From Clostridium sp. C2-6-12 (GTDB taxonomy: Bacteria > Bacillota > Clostridia > Clostridiales > Clostridiaceae): 64,000 bases of DNA. Positions 1 to 9,115 of this stretch are shown here, piece after piece. The number at the start of each line of letters is the position of its first letter. The stretch's first letter is position 1. Location: contig NZ_JAABNP010000005.1 of NCBI RefSeq assembly GCF_009928485.1, forward strand, positions 62,001-126,000. The letters run 5' to 3'. A program made the position numbers and the translations under genes. The notes beneath the pieces are model-generated. The model did not search any database. It was not told where the DNA came from and saw nothing but the letters and a program-made list of their open reading frames with translations.

Positions 1-214
1 AAAGGACAATATTACAATTAGTATAGGTGATGAAAATTATAAAGAACAAGCTAAGGATTGCAGCATAATATCAGCAGAATATTCTTTTGGAGATAGACCA
101 ATAGGAAAAATTGGATTAATAGGACCTAGAAGGATTAATTATTCAAAAGTAATAGCAATCATGTCAGAAGTTATAAAAGAGCTTAATGCTATATTAAGTA
201 ATCAAAAAATATAA
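1..214 (+). CDS. hrcA: Heat-inducible transcription repressor HrcA (3' end only)
   Basis: The window opens inside this gene; reading frame 2 gives about 70 residues ending at a TAA at 212-214. The visible C-terminus contains [20 protein letters not shown], which matches the conserved HrcA end (GxIGxIGPxRMxY). HrcA represses the class I heat-shock operon by binding CIRCE inverted repeats; the CIRCE site would lie upstream, outside the window. grpE follows 37 bases later on the same strand and then dnaK and dnaJ, the standard hrcA-grpE-dnaK-dnaJ order. The N-terminal DNA-binding domain is not visible, but identity is secure from the tail plus context. Confidence 0.93.
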   Translation, partial: KDNITISIGDENYKEQAKDCSIISAEYSFGDRPIGKIGLIGPRRINYSKVIAIMSEVIKELNAILSNQKI

Positions 215-251
215 TAGATAGATTGAAAGAGAAGAGGTGTATGTTTTAGTG

Positions 252-878
252 ATGGAAGAAAAAAAAGATGTAAACAATGAAGAACTGAACAATGCAGAGG
301 TTAAGGAAGAAGCAGTTAATGAAAATGAAGCTGTAAATAATGAAGAATTAAAAGAAGAAAATGTTAGTGAAGTTCGTGAAGAAGGGTCTGAAGTAGAAGA
401 AAATTCAGATGATAGTGAATTAAATATAGTAAAAACTTTAAAAGAAGAAAATGAAAAATTAAAAGAAGAATTAGATGGGACAAAAGACAGATTATTAAGA
501 TTGACAGCTGAATATGATAACTACAGAAAGAGAACTATAAAAGAAAAAGAAGGAATATACAGTGATGCTTATGTAGATGTATTGAAGGAAATTATTCCAA
601 TCATTGATAATTTAGAAAGAGCTATATCAGCAGATGGAAGCATAGAGGATCTTAAAAAAGGAATTGAAATGACAATGAAAGGCTGCCAAGATTCATTTGC
701 AAAACTTGGTGTTCAAGAAATAGACACTACAGGAGAGTTTGATCCAAATCTTCATAATGCAGTAATGCATATAGAAGATGAAAACTTAGGGAATAATGTT
801 ATAGCAGAAGTATTTCAAAAAGGATACAAAAAAGATGATAAGATAATAAGACATTCAATGGTTAAGGTAGCAAATTAA
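252..878 (+). CDS. grpE: Nucleotide exchange factor GrpE
   Basis: About 208 residues. GrpE releases ADP from DnaK to restart its chaperone cycle in the cytosol. The N-terminal ~65 residues are an acidic Glu/Asn-rich tail; then comes a long coiled coil containing RLTAEYDNYRKRT, and the C-terminal beta domain ends VFQKGYKKDDKIIRHSMVKVAN-like (split here: VFQKGYKKDD then RHSMVKV), typical of the family. The ATG at 252 was chosen because the GAGG at 233-236 is too close to an upstream GTG (237); a GTG at 249 is an alternative. It sits between hrcA and dnaK and is presumably co-transcribed under HrcA control. Confidence 0.96.
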   Translation: MEEKKDVNNEELNNAEVKEEAVNENEAVNNEELKEENVSEVREEGSEVEENSDDSELNIVKTLKEENEKLKEELDGTKDRLLRLTAEYDNYRKRTIKEKEGIYSDAYVDVLKEIIPIIDNLERAISADGSIEDLKKGIEMTMKGCQDSFAKLGVQEIDTTGEFDPNLHNAVMHIEDENLGNNVIAEVFQKGYKKDDKIIRHSMVKVAN

Positions 879-982
879 TAAATTAAAAAAACTTATTAAG
901 AAATTAATTAATAATATATAAAACTTAAAATGCAAGATTCAAATTAAAATAAACTAAATAAAGTTTTAGGAGGAATAAAAAA

Positions 983-2836
983 ATGGCAAAAATTATAGGA
1001 ATTGATTTAGGAACTACAAATTCATGTGTAGCAGTTATGGAAGGTGGAGAACCAACAGTTATAGCTAATTCAGAAGGTGCAAGAACTACTCCTTCAGTTG
1101 TATCATTCCAAGCAAATGGAGAAAGATTAGTAGGGCAAGTAGCTAAAAGACAAGCGATTACTAATCCAGATAAAACAGTTATTTCAATAAAAAGACATAT
1201 GGGTACAGCTCATAAAGTTGACATAGATGGAAAACAATATTCACCACAAGAAATTTCAGCTATGGTACTTCAAAAGATTAAAGCTGATGCTGAAGCTTAT
1301 TTAGGTGAAACAGTAACTCAAGCAGTTATTACTGTACCAGCTTACTTCAATGACAGTCAAAGACAAGCAACTAAGGATGCAGGAAAGATTGCAGGACTTG
1401 AAGTATTAAGAATTATAAACGAACCAACAGCAGCATCATTAGCTTATGGTTTAGATAAGATGGATTCAGCGCACAAAATTTTAGTTTATGACTTAGGTGG
1501 TGGTACTTTCGACGTATCAATTCTAGACCTTGGAGACGGAGTATTCGAAGTATTATCTACTAATGGTGATACTAAACTAGGTGGAGATGACTTTGATGAA
1601 AAAGTTATGCACTACATTGCTGATACATTTAAAGCTGAAAATGGTATAGATTTATTACAAGATAAAATGGCAGTTCAAAGATTAAAAGAAGCAGCTGAAA
1701 AAGCTAAAATTGAATTATCATCATCACAACAAACAAACATTAACTTACCATTTATCACAGCTGATGCAACAGGTCCAAAGCATATAGATTTAACATTAAC
1801 TAGAGCAAAATTCAATGAAATTACTCATGATTTAGTTGAAAGAAGTATTGAACCAATGAAGAAAGCATTAGCAGATGCTAAACTTTCATTAAATGATATT
1901 GATAAAATAATCTTAGTTGGTGGATCAACAAGAATTCCAGCTGTACAAGAAGCTGTTAAGAACTTTACAGGTAAAGAACCTTCTAAGGGAGTTAACCCAG
2001 ATGAATGCGTTGCAGTTGGTGCAGCTATTCAAGCAGGAGTACTTACAGGAGAAGTTAAAGACGTAGTGTTACTAGATGTTACTCCATTAACACTTGGTAT
2101 TGAAACAGCTGGTGGAATTGCAACTCCATTAATCGAAAGAAATACAACTATTCCAACAAAGAAGAGCCAAGTATTCTCAACTGCAGCAGATAATCAAACT
2201 TCAGTTGAAATCAATGTAGTTCAAGGTGAAAGACAAATGGCTATGGACAACAAGTCATTAGGAAGATTCACACTTTCAGGAATAGCTCCAGCTCCAAGAG
2301 GAATTCCTCAAATTGAAGTTACATTTGATATAGATGCTAATGGTATTGTTAAAGTATCAGCATTAGATAAAGGAACTGGAAAAGAAGCAAATATTACAAT
2401 TACAGCTTCAACTAACTTAAGTGATGATGAAGTGGATAAAGCTGTAAAAGAAGCAGAAAAATTTGCTGAAGAAGATAAGAAGAGAAAAGAAAAAGTTGAA
2501 GCTTTAAACAACGCTGATCAAACAATCTATCAAATAGAAAAGACATTAAATGAAGTTGGAGATAAAGCTACTGAAGAAGAAAAGAATGCAGTTAAAGCTA
2601 AGATTGAAGACCTTAAGAAAGTAAAAGATGGTGATGATGTAGAAGCAATTAAAGCAGCAATTGAAGCAGTAAATCAATCATTCTATCCAATAGCTACTAA
2701 GATGTATCAACAAGCTGGAGGAGCAGAAGGTGCAGGATTTGATCCAAATGCTGCAGCTGGTGGAGCAGGAGCTCAAAGTGCACCACATGATGATAATGTT
2801 GTAGATGCAGACTTTAAGGTTGATGACGATAAATAA
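983..2836 (+). CDS. dnaK: Molecular chaperone DnaK (Hsp70)
   Basis: 617 residues, a normal bacterial length. DnaK binds exposed hydrophobic segments of client proteins in an ATP-dependent cycle driven by DnaJ and GrpE. Visible ATPase signatures in order are [10 protein letters not shown] near residue 5, [14 protein letters not shown] near 170 and [10 protein letters not shown] near 312; the substrate-binding domain follows, then a helical lid and an Ala/Gly-rich tail ending [12 protein letters not shown]. The AGGAGG at 969-974 sets the ATG. The gap from grpE is about 100 bases and a strong hairpin terminator follows at 2883. Codon use is more biased than in neighbours, as expected for a highly expressed gene. 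Confidence 0.98.
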   Translation: MAKIIGIDLGTTNSCVAVMEGGEPTVIANSEGARTTPSVVSFQANGERLVGQVAKRQAITNPDKTVISIKRHMGTAHKVDIDGKQYSPQEISAMVLQKIKADAEAYLGETVTQAVITVPAYFNDSQRQATKDAGKIAGLEVLRIINEPTAASLAYGLDKMDSAHKILVYDLGGGTFDVSILDLGDGVFEVLSTNGDTKLGGDDFDEKVMHYIADTFKAENGIDLLQDKMAVQRLKEAAEKAKIELSSSQQTNINLPFITADATGPKHIDLTLTRAKFNEITHDLVERSIEPMKKALADAKLSLNDIDKIILVGGSTRIPAVQEAVKNFTGKEPSKGVNPDECVAVGAAIQAGVLTGEVKDVVLLDVTPLTLGIETAGGIATPLIERNTTIPTKKSQVFSTAADNQTSVEINVVQGERQMAMDNKSLGRFTLSGIAPAPRGIPQIEVTFDIDANGIVKVSALDKGTGKEANITITASTNLSDDEVDKAVKEAEKFAEEDKKRKEKVEALNNADQTIYQIEKTLNEVGDKATEEEKNAVKAKIEDLKKVKDGDDVEAIKAAIEAVNQSFYPIATKMYQQAGGAEGAGFDPNAAAGGAGAQSAPHDDNVVDADFKVDDDK

Positions 2837-2882
2837 GATAATTTAAGTTGTAATAAACAAGAATTATCAATATAATAGGATA

Positions 2883-2910
2883 GGGAAGGCAAGAACGTCT
2901 TCCCTTTTCT
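2883..2910 (+). terminator. Rho-independent terminator after dnaK
   Basis: GGGAAG (2883-2888) pairs with CTTCCC (2899-2904) and is followed by TTTTCT. It lies 46 bases after the dnaK stop, so dnaJ may be partly uncoupled from dnaK or reached by read-through. Confidence 0.75.
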
Positions 2911-3028
2911 AAAGTATATTTCAGAAAACAATATTGTGTGTTTTCCTTTTATAAATTGCATATTTATGATAGGAGAAGATATTGTTCTTTAGTTATAACT
3001 TAGATTATGCTAAATTTTAATTATGAAT

Positions 3029-3068
3029 CGTACATTGCAGTAATTTTACTTTAAACTGTAAATTGTAC
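3029..3068. repeat. Imperfect inverted repeat before dnaJ
   Basis: GTACATTGCAG (3029-3039) is nearly complementary to CTGTAAATTGTAC (3056-3068); the repeat is followed by GATAAAG and then the dnaJ ribosome site. Its placement just before a ribosome site resembles the repeats at 7118, 8278, 10634, 16226 and 31036, but the sequence is only loosely similar. Confidence 0.4.
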
Positions 3069-3100
3069 ACTGATAAAGTACTAGGTGGTGAATGAAACAA

Positions 3101-4216
3101 ATGGCAAATAAAGACTATTACGAAGTCCTTGGAGTTCAAAAAGGTGCAAGTGACGACGAAATAAAGAGAGCCTTTAGAAAATTAGCTGTAAAGTATCATC
3201 CAGATAAAAATCAAGGAAATGAGGAAGCAGAAGCGAAATTTAAAGAAATAAATGAAGCTTATCAAATTTTATCAGATCCTGAAAAGAGATCAAAATACGA
3301 TCAATTTGGATCGGCTGCTTTTGATGGAACAGGTGGTTTTAGCGGTTTTGACGGCTTTGACATGGGAGGTTTTGGTGACATTTTTGAATCTTTCTTTGGA
3401 GGGGGCGGAAGCTCTAGAAGAAGAAATGGACCTGTAAGAGGAAATGACCTTGAATATACAATTACATTAACTTTTGAAGAAGCTATATTTGGAGTTGAAA
3501 AAGAGATATCAGTTACTAGAAGTGAAAATTGTGAACATTGCAGCGGAAGTGGTGCGGAACCTGGAACAAGTTCAAAAACTTGTCCAACTTGTGGAGGTGC
3601 AGGTCAGGTAAGAGTTCAAAGACAAACTCCTCTTGGAAGTTTTGTTTCGACTTCAACCTGTGACACATGTAGAGGAACTGGAAAAATAATAGAAAAACCA
3701 TGTTCTCATTGTAGAGGAAAAGGTAGCGTTAGAAAGACAAGGAATATTAAAGTTAATATTCCAGCTGGTGTTGATACAGGTAATGTAATGCCTCTAAGAG
3801 GACAAGGCGAACATGGCTTAAGAGGTGGAAGTCCTGGAGATTTATATGTAAGAATAAATGTAACTCCATCGAAGATATTTACTAGAAAAGGTAACGATGT
3901 ATATTTAGATACTCATATTTCTATGTCTAAAGCTGCTTTAGGTACGGAGATAACTGTAGCTACAGTAGATGGAAATGTTAAATATACTGTACCTGCTGGA
4001 ACCCAATCTGGAACTATGTTCAGACTAAAAGGTAAGGGTATTCAAAGAGTTAATTCAAGTGGAAAAGGAGATCAATATGTAAAAGTTATAGTTGATGTTC
4101 CAAAGACATTGAATAAAGAACAAAAAGAAGCCTTATATGCATTTATGAAAGCTTCAGGTGAAGAAGTTGATGAAGCTAATGCACCAAAGAAAAAATTATT
4201 TGGAAAAAATAAATAA
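3101..4216 (+). CDS. dnaJ: Molecular chaperone DnaJ (Hsp40)
   Basis: About 371 residues. DnaJ delivers clients to DnaK and stimulates its ATPase. The J domain covers residues 1-70 with the HPD motif at 33-35 (YHPDKN). A Gly/Phe-rich linker follows, then four zinc-binding CxxCxGxG repeats: [24 protein letters not shown] and CSHCRGKG. Two C-terminal substrate-binding domains complete the type I architecture. The ATG at 3101 ([11 protein letters not shown]) fits AGGTGG at 3083 better than the ATG at 3092, which would leave only three bases of spacing. It ends the heat-shock gene run and has its own strong terminator. Confidence 0.97.
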   Translation: MANKDYYEVLGVQKGASDDEIKRAFRKLAVKYHPDKNQGNEEAEAKFKEINEAYQILSDPEKRSKYDQFGSAAFDGTGGFSGFDGFDMGGFGDIFESFFGGGGSSRRRNGPVRGNDLEYTITLTFEEAIFGVEKEISVTRSENCEHCSGSGAEPGTSSKTCPTCGGAGQVRVQRQTPLGSFVSTSTCDTCRGTGKIIEKPCSHCRGKGSVRKTRNIKVNIPAGVDTGNVMPLRGQGEHGLRGGSPGDLYVRINVTPSKIFTRKGNDVYLDTHISMSKAALGTEITVATVDGNVKYTVPAGTQSGTMFRLKGKGIQRVNSSGKGDQYVKVIVDVPKTLNKEQKEALYAFMKASGEEVDEANAPKKKLFGKNK

Positions 4217-4228
4217 TTAAATTATAAT

Positions 4229-4272
4229 GGGAACTATTTTGAGAAAGTCAGTCTTAGAATGGTTCCCATTTA
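4229..4272 (+). terminator. Terminator after dnaJ
   Basis: A 16-pair stem, with some G-T pairs, joins 4229-4244 to 4252-4267 around the loop AAGTCAG; its outer part is GGGAAC/GTTCCC. A T-rich tract follows. It closes the heat-shock cluster. Confidence 0.8.
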
Positions 4273-4448
4273 TTTATCTAAAAAATATAGTCTATAATTC
4301 CGATAACTATAGTATTGTTTTTGAGATTGAGTTATAATAGTTATGATCTAATTTATAAATTCATTTTAAAATAGTAATTCAACTATAAAGAAGTGTATTT
4401 GTTACATTAGTAATTATATATTGTTAAACAGAAATAGGAGGAATTGTC

Positions 4449-6002
4449 TTGAAAAATTTAAAAGAAAAATTATTGGTTGAAATAGAAGAATTCAGGGAAC
4501 TAGGAAATAAATTTTTGAAAGAAGAAGTTTCTGTAGCAGATTTTAAAAAGGTTTCTGGAGGAATGGGAGTTTATTCAGAACGCAGCAAAAAAGAATTTAT
4601 GATAAGACTTAGAATACCTTCAGGAATATCTAGTGTAGAACAAATGAATTGGTTGTGTGACATAGCTTATAAATATGAATTAGAAAAATTTCATTTAACA
4701 ACAAGAGAAGCCGTGCAATATCATAATTTATCAATAGATCAAGTATGTGGAATAATGAAGGATGGAATTGATAATGATATATATTCTAGAGGTGGTGGAG
4801 GAAACTATCCAAGAAATGTGGCATTATCACCATTGTCAGGAGTAGATAAAACAGAAGCATTTGATGTAACTCCATATGCTTTGGCTGTAAATAATCACTT
4901 TTTAAGCAAAATAACAACATATAAATTACCAAGAAAGCTTAAGGTATCATTTTCAAGCAGTAATGAGGATTTAGGCCATGCAACTGTTGCTGATTTAGGA
5001 TTTTTAGCAGTTGAAAAAGATAATAAAAAGTATTTTAAGGTTTATATTGGTGGAGGACTTGGAAGAAACCCTAAATTAGGCGTTGAATATGATGAACTTA
5101 TTGAGGCAAGGGAGGTTTTATATCATGTTGAGGCTATAACCAACTTATTTATAGCTGAAGGAGATTATGAAAATAGAAATAAAGCACGTATAAGATACAT
5201 AGTTGATAGATTAGGTGAAGATAAGTTTATAGAAGTATATAAAGAACATTTAAAAGCAGTTAAGAATTCAGAAGAATTAGCTTTAGAAGTTGAATTGAAG
5301 GAATATACTAAAGAAGGTAAAGAAATTAATATAAAGCATCCTAGGTTGTATGAGCAAAAACAAAAAGGATTGTATAGCGTATATTTTCATCCAATAGGCG
5401 GTCAAATTTATGTTGAAGAGTTAAGAAATATTTTAAACAATGTAAAAGAAATAGAAGATTTAGAAATAAGACTTACAATGACAGAAGGTATTTATTTTAG
5501 AAATTTAAATGGGGAAGAAGCAAAAAAAGTTTTAGATTTAACACAAGGTCTTGGAGGAGAAACATCTATAGCACAAAGTGTTTCTTGTATTGGAGTTCCA
5601 ATATGTCAGGTTGGAATTTTAGAAAGTCAAAAGACATTAAATAATATAATTAATTATTTTGATGAAAAAGGTTATAAAAAAGATATATTACCTAAGGTAC
5701 ACATATCAGGATGCGGAAATTCATGTGGTGTTCATGAAATAGTTGGAATTGGACTTACAGGAAAACGTAAGAGAATAAATGATAACGTAGAGGATGCATT
5801 TGAACTTCATATAAATGGAGCTTTTGCAATAGGAAAAGCTAGACTTGGTAAAGTTTATGGAGATATACTTGCTTCTGAAGTGCCGGAATTTTTATATGAA
5901 TTAGCATTGCTTATAGAAAAGAAAAATGTTGATTTTTATGATTTTGTTGAAAATAATGAAAGCGAATTAGTAGAATTTATAGAGAAATATAATAGAGCTT
6001 AA
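4449..6002 (+). CDS. Siroheme/4Fe-4S nitrite or sulfite reductase
   Basis: 517 residues starting at TTG, set by AGGAGG at 4437-4442. The protein has the two-fold ferredoxin-like repeat of the nitrite/sulfite reductase family and its cofactor cysteines: SCIGVPICQVG (C-x5-C) and GCGNSCGVH (C-x3-C), which ligate the 4Fe-4S cluster bridged to siroheme. It catalyses a six-electron reduction of sulfite to sulfide or nitrite to ammonium, probably with ferredoxin as donor. No siroheme or electron-transfer genes are next to it; it is a single transcription unit between dnaJ and trmB with its own terminator. Sulfite versus nitrite cannot be decided from sequence alone. Confidence 0.88.
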   Translation: MKNLKEKLLVEIEEFRELGNKFLKEEVSVADFKKVSGGMGVYSERSKKEFMIRLRIPSGISSVEQMNWLCDIAYKYELEKFHLTTREAVQYHNLSIDQVCGIMKDGIDNDIYSRGGGGNYPRNVALSPLSGVDKTEAFDVTPYALAVNNHFLSKITTYKLPRKLKVSFSSSNEDLGHATVADLGFLAVEKDNKKYFKVYIGGGLGRNPKLGVEYDELIEAREVLYHVEAITNLFIAEGDYENRNKARIRYIVDRLGEDKFIEVYKEHLKAVKNSEELALEVELKEYTKEGKEINIKHPRLYEQKQKGLYSVYFHPIGGQIYVEELRNILNNVKEIEDLEIRLTMTEGIYFRNLNGEEAKKVLDLTQGLGGETSIAQSVSCIGVPICQVGILESQKTLNNIINYFDEKGYKKDILPKVHISGCGNSCGVHEIVGIGLTGKRKRINDNVEDAFELHINGAFAIGKARLGKVYGDILASEVPEFLYELALLIEKKNVDFYDFVENNESELVEFIEKYNRA

Positions 6003-6026
6003 ATCAGATATTTTAGATATATATGA

Positions 6027-6066
6027 AAATCCTTCGTGAGAAAACCTACATCACGAAGGATTTCTA
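6027..6066 (+). terminator. Terminator after the reductase gene
   Basis: AAATCCTTCGTGA (6027-6039) pairs perfectly with TCACGAAGGATTT (6051-6063) around an 11-base loop and runs into a T/A-rich tract. The near-symmetry means it could act on both strands. Confidence 0.85.
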
Positions 6067-6137
6067 TTTTAAAGAACTTTCCGTAAATAAAAAATTGCAA
6101 TATAATTTTTTATATGTATAATTATTATGAATGATAA

Positions 6138-6330
6138 AGTGAAAATTAGCTTTACAGGGAGTTATAATCTCCAGTTGAAGGTTAAGTTGAACTTATCTAG
6201 GGTCGTGCTACTGTTATCTCTGATATAAAGAATACAAATTCTAAACGAATTTGCATAAGTTCGAGAAGCCAAATATAAAATTTGGACTCTCACTTAAAGA
6301 TAGGAGTGTTATAGTGGCTAGACATCAGAT
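6138..6330 (+). ncRNA. Structured RNA element, copy 1, in the trmB leader
   Basis: The stretch 6003-6349 has no gene but holds an RNA element that also occurs at 46640-46802 on the other strand. Shared blocks, in order, are a 5' hairpin (CAGGGAG...CTCC), TTGAACT, CTAGGGTCGTGC, GTTATCTC, CTCACTTAAAGA, TAGGAGTGTTA and GGCTAGACATCAGATAAA. A helix CTACTGT (6208-6214) with ATAGTGG (6311-6317) stacks next to CTAG/CTAG; copy 2 has CCGCTGT/ACAGCGG at the same place, so pairing is kept while sequence changes. Copy 1 carries about 70 extra bases (6221-6288) at the tip. It ends some 20 bases before trmB, so a leader role is possible. The family name is not known to me; an Rfam search would settle it. 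Confidence 0.6.
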
Positions 6331-6349
6331 AAAAGATGGAGTGAATAAC

Positions 6350-7006
6350 ATGAGAATGAGAAAAAAGCCATGGGCTAGACCTGAGCTTGAAGGTTGTAGA
6401 TTTTTTGTTATAGAGCCTAAGAAATATAAAGGAAAATGGAAAGAAGCTTTTGGAAATGATAAACCTATATATTTAGAACTTGGATGTGGAAAAGGTACTT
6501 TTATAGCAGTACATGGATCAGAAAATCCTAATATAAATTATATAGCTATTGATATTAAAGATGAAGTTCTTGGGTTAGCTAAAAGAAATATTGAAAAAGC
6601 ATATGAAGAAAAAAATGCTGTATTAGATAATATAAAGCTAATGGCACAAGAAATAGGGCTTATTAATGAAATTTTAGGAGAAGATGATTTAATAAGTAGA
6701 ATATACATAAATTTTTGTAATCCTTGGCCAAAAGGAAAGCACAAAAAGAGAAGACTGACTCATACAAGACAACTAGAACAATATAAATTGTTTTTAAAAG
6801 ATGAAGGTGAGATTTATTTTAAAACCGATGATGATGAATTATTTGAAGAATCGCTTGAATACTTTAAAGAAGCTGGTTTAAATATTAAATTTATAACTTA
6901 TGATCTTCATAACAGTGATTTTGAAGGAAATGTAGAAACAGAACATGAAAAGATGTTTACTGAGCAGGGAATAAAAACTAAATTTTTAATTGCTGTAAAA
7001 GGTTAA
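6350..7006 (+). CDS. trmB: tRNA (guanine-N7-)-methyltransferase TrmB
   Basis: 218 residues from the ATG at 6350 ([14 protein letters not shown]), set by GGAG at 6338. TrmB makes m7G46 in the variable loop of tRNA using S-adenosylmethionine. The SAM site ELGCGKGTF lies near residue 47, the acidic loop includes [11 protein letters not shown], and the family signature [12 protein letters not shown] lies near residue 124 (written here [17 protein letters not shown]). An in-frame extension back to a TTG at 6251 runs through the structured RNA element and is not believed. Start and length match the family. Expression may depend on the upstream RNA element. Confidence 0.94.
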   Translation: MRMRKKPWARPELEGCRFFVIEPKKYKGKWKEAFGNDKPIYLELGCGKGTFIAVHGSENPNINYIAIDIKDEVLGLAKRNIEKAYEEKNAVLDNIKLMAQEIGLINEILGEDDLISRIYINFCNPWPKGKHKKRRLTHTRQLEQYKLFLKDEGEIYFKTDDDELFEESLEYFKEAGLNIKFITYDLHNSDFEGNVETEHEKMFTEQGIKTKFLIAVKG

Positions 7007-7117
7007 TATAATTAAAAGTATTAAATGTAAGTTTGTAAAAATATAAAAAATATTAAGTTAGTTAATAATCTATAGTTATAATTGCAGTTAAATGTATATG
7101 GAAGTATATATTTAAAT

Positions 7118-7184
7118 AAATCCACTTAGAGAGGATTTCAAACATAATTGTTCATTGTTAACTGTTAACTGATTTAAAGGGAGG
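7118..7184. repeat. Intergenic hairpin repeat before prmA
   Basis: AAATCC (7118-7123) and GGATTT (7133-7138) form a hairpin, followed by GTTAACTGTTAACTGATTTA and AAGGGAGG, the ribosome site. The same layout (AAATCC hairpin, then TTAACTG arms, then AAAG-GGGAGG) recurs before rsmE, HIT, dgkA and trmK. Confidence 0.6.
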
Positions 7185-7193
7185 ATATAATAA

Positions 7194-8138
7194 ATGGACG
7201 GAATATGGATAGAAGTTAGTGTAATTACAAAGAGTGAGGCTTTAGAGCCTATATCAGGAATATTTTATGGATTAAATTGCCCAAATGTTGCAATTGAGGA
7301 TCCTGAGGATTTACTTTCTAGAGAGCAAGGGCCATTAACTTGGGATTTTGCAGATATAAATATATTGGAGCATAAAGGAACAGCAGCTGTAGTTAAGGCG
7401 TATTTTTCACAAGATGATAAAGTTGATGAAATTGTTGAATATGTAAAAGAAAAACTTTCAGAACTTAAGGAAATGGGATTTGATATTGGAGAAGGAATAG
7501 TAGAAGCTAAAACAATGAACGAGGAAGATTGGGCTAATAATTGGAAACAATATTATAAGCCAGTTAAAATAACAGATAAAATTGTTATTAAACCAATCTG
7601 GGAAGAATATGAAAAACAAGATGGAGATTTAATTATAGAATTAGACCCGGGAATGGCATTTGGAACAGGAACACATGAAACTACAAGGATGTGCATTCAA
7701 GCTTTGGATAAGTATGTAAAACCTAATACAACTGTATTTGATGTTGGATGTGGTTCTGGTATACTTGCAATTGCTGCTGCAAAACTTGGAGCAAAACATG
7801 TTGTTGGAGTAGACTTAGACCCTGTTGCAGTTGATTCTTCTAAAGAAAATATAGGATTTAACGATTTAAATAACATAGAAATACTAGAAGGAAATCTTCT
7901 AGATGTAGTAGAAGGAAAAGCAGATATAGTAGTTGCTAATATAATAGCAGAAATCATATGCATTTTAACTGAAGATGTTAAAAAAGCATTAAATGATGGT
8001 GGATTATTTATTACTTCTGGAATAATACATGATAGAGTTGATATGGTTACGGAAAAATTTAAGGAATGTGGTTTTGAAGTAATTGAAATAAACAAAGATG
8101 GTGAATGGAACTGTATAGTTGCAAAAGTAGTTAAATAG
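7194..8138 (+). CDS. prmA: Ribosomal protein L11 methyltransferase PrmA
   Basis: 314 residues, normal family length. PrmA trimethylates ribosomal protein L11 using S-adenosylmethionine. The N-terminal L11-recognition domain spans roughly residues 1-100 ([12 protein letters not shown]), followed by the methyltransferase domain with [15 protein letters not shown] near residue 150, the SAM loop [13 protein letters not shown] near 182 and the catalytic-site motif [12 protein letters not shown] near 243. GGGAGG is at 7179-7184. The neighbour downstream is rsmE, a common clostridial and bacillar pairing of ribosome-modification genes; a copy of the intergenic repeat separates the two. Confidence 0.96.
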   Translation: MDGIWIEVSVITKSEALEPISGIFYGLNCPNVAIEDPEDLLSREQGPLTWDFADINILEHKGTAAVVKAYFSQDDKVDEIVEYVKEKLSELKEMGFDIGEGIVEAKTMNEEDWANNWKQYYKPVKITDKIVIKPIWEEYEKQDGDLIIELDPGMAFGTGTHETTRMCIQALDKYVKPNTTVFDVGCGSGILAIAAAKLGAKHVVGVDLDPVAVDSSKENIGFNDLNNIEILEGNLLDVVEGKADIVVANIIAEIICILTEDVKKALNDGGLFITSGIIHDRVDMVTEKFKECGFEVIEINKDGEWNCIVAKVVK

Positions 8139-8277
8139 TAAATGAAGAATTAAGCAAAAGTGAATAGTTAATGAAGAAATTCCAGGGAATTTTATAAAAT
8201 GAATACATGTAAGCAAAACAGATATGCACCTGTGCTGAAATATTGAACTTTTCTAAAAATAAGAGCTTATAATTAAA

Positions 8278-8342
8278 GAAATCCAGTAAGGGATTTCATC
8301 CACAACAGTTAACTTATAACTGTTAACTGAATAAAGGGGAGG
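8278..8342. repeat. Intergenic hairpin repeat before rsmE
   Basis: GAAATCC (8278-8284) pairs with GGATTTC (8291-8297); CAGTTAAC (8306-8313) pairs with GTTAACTG (8322-8329); then AATAAAGGGGAGG leads into rsmE. This is the clearest member of the family. It sits in a 210-base gap between prmA and rsmE that holds no gene. Confidence 0.65.
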
Positions 8343-8348
8343 TGTTTT

Positions 8349-9113
8349 ATGCATAAATTTTTTACAGAACCTCATAATATTACTGAAACAGAAGGAAAAA
8401 TTTTAGGTGATGATGTCAAACATATATATAAAGTTTTAAGATTAGCTGAAGGTGAAGAAGTAGTATTAAATAATTGCGAGGGAATAGAGTATTTAGGCGA
8501 AATAAAGGCTATAACTAAAAATGAAGTTATAGTTAGTATAATTAAAAAGCTGGATATAAATAATGAAAGCAATGTTAAAGTATATCTGTTTCAAGGACTT
8601 CCAAAAGGTCAAAAGATGGATTTAATAGTTCAAAAGGGAACAGAACTTGGAGTGGTTGAATTTATTCCTACAATTACAGCTAGAGTAGATGTAAAGCTTA
8701 AAGGAGAATTCAAAAAGCTTGATAGGTTAAATAGAATTGCTTTAGAAGCATCAAAGCAATCAAAAAGAAGTATTGTTCCACAGGTAAAAGAAGTTATTGA
8801 TTTTGATAAAGCAATAAAACAACTTAAAGAAATGGATTTAGTTATAATCCCTTATGAGAATGCAGAAGATTTTGGTATTAAGAGCCTTACAAAGCGTCTT
8901 AAAAATGAAAATAGGGAGTTAAATAATATAAAAAATGTTGGTATTTTAATAGGGCCTGAAGGTGGATTTGAAGAGGAAGAAATTAATTCTTTAAAAAAAG
9001 AGGGCTTTTATATTGTAACACTTGGAAATAGAATATTACGAACAGAAACAGCTGGATTTACGGCAACAGCTTTAATTCAGTATGAACTGGGAGACTTAGG
9101 AGGAAGCCTATAG
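8349..9113 (+). CDS. rsmE: 16S rRNA (uracil-1498-N3)-methyltransferase RsmE
   Basis: 254 residues. RsmE methylates U1498 of 16S rRNA using S-adenosylmethionine. It has a PUA-like N-terminal domain (MHKFFTEPHNITETEGKI then HIYKVLRL) and a SPOUT/trefoil-knot C-terminal domain with GTELGVVEF near residue 99, EASKQSKRSIVP near 138 and the knot signature LIGPEGGFEEEEI near 200, ending with LGNRILRTETA. AGGGGAGGTG precedes the ATG. The stop is only two bases from the next start, so it is probably translationally linked to mtaB. Confidence 0.96.
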   Translation: MHKFFTEPHNITETEGKILGDDVKHIYKVLRLAEGEEVVLNNCEGIEYLGEIKAITKNEVIVSIIKKLDINNESNVKVYLFQGLPKGQKMDLIVQKGTELGVVEFIPTITARVDVKLKGEFKKLDRLNRIALEASKQSKRSIVPQVKEVIDFDKAIKQLKEMDLVIIPYENAEDFGIKSLTKRLKNENRELNNIKNVGILIGPEGGFEEEEINSLKKEGFYIVTLGNRILRTETAGFTATALIQYELGDLGGSL

Positions 9114-9115
9114 TA

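Noticed and set aside
6138..6330. A classical metabolite riboswitch or T-box before trmB
   Set aside because: None of the consensus cores I know (T-box AGGGTGG, SAM, guanidine, ZTP, purine, TPP) is present, and there is no clear terminator/antiterminator pair before the gene.
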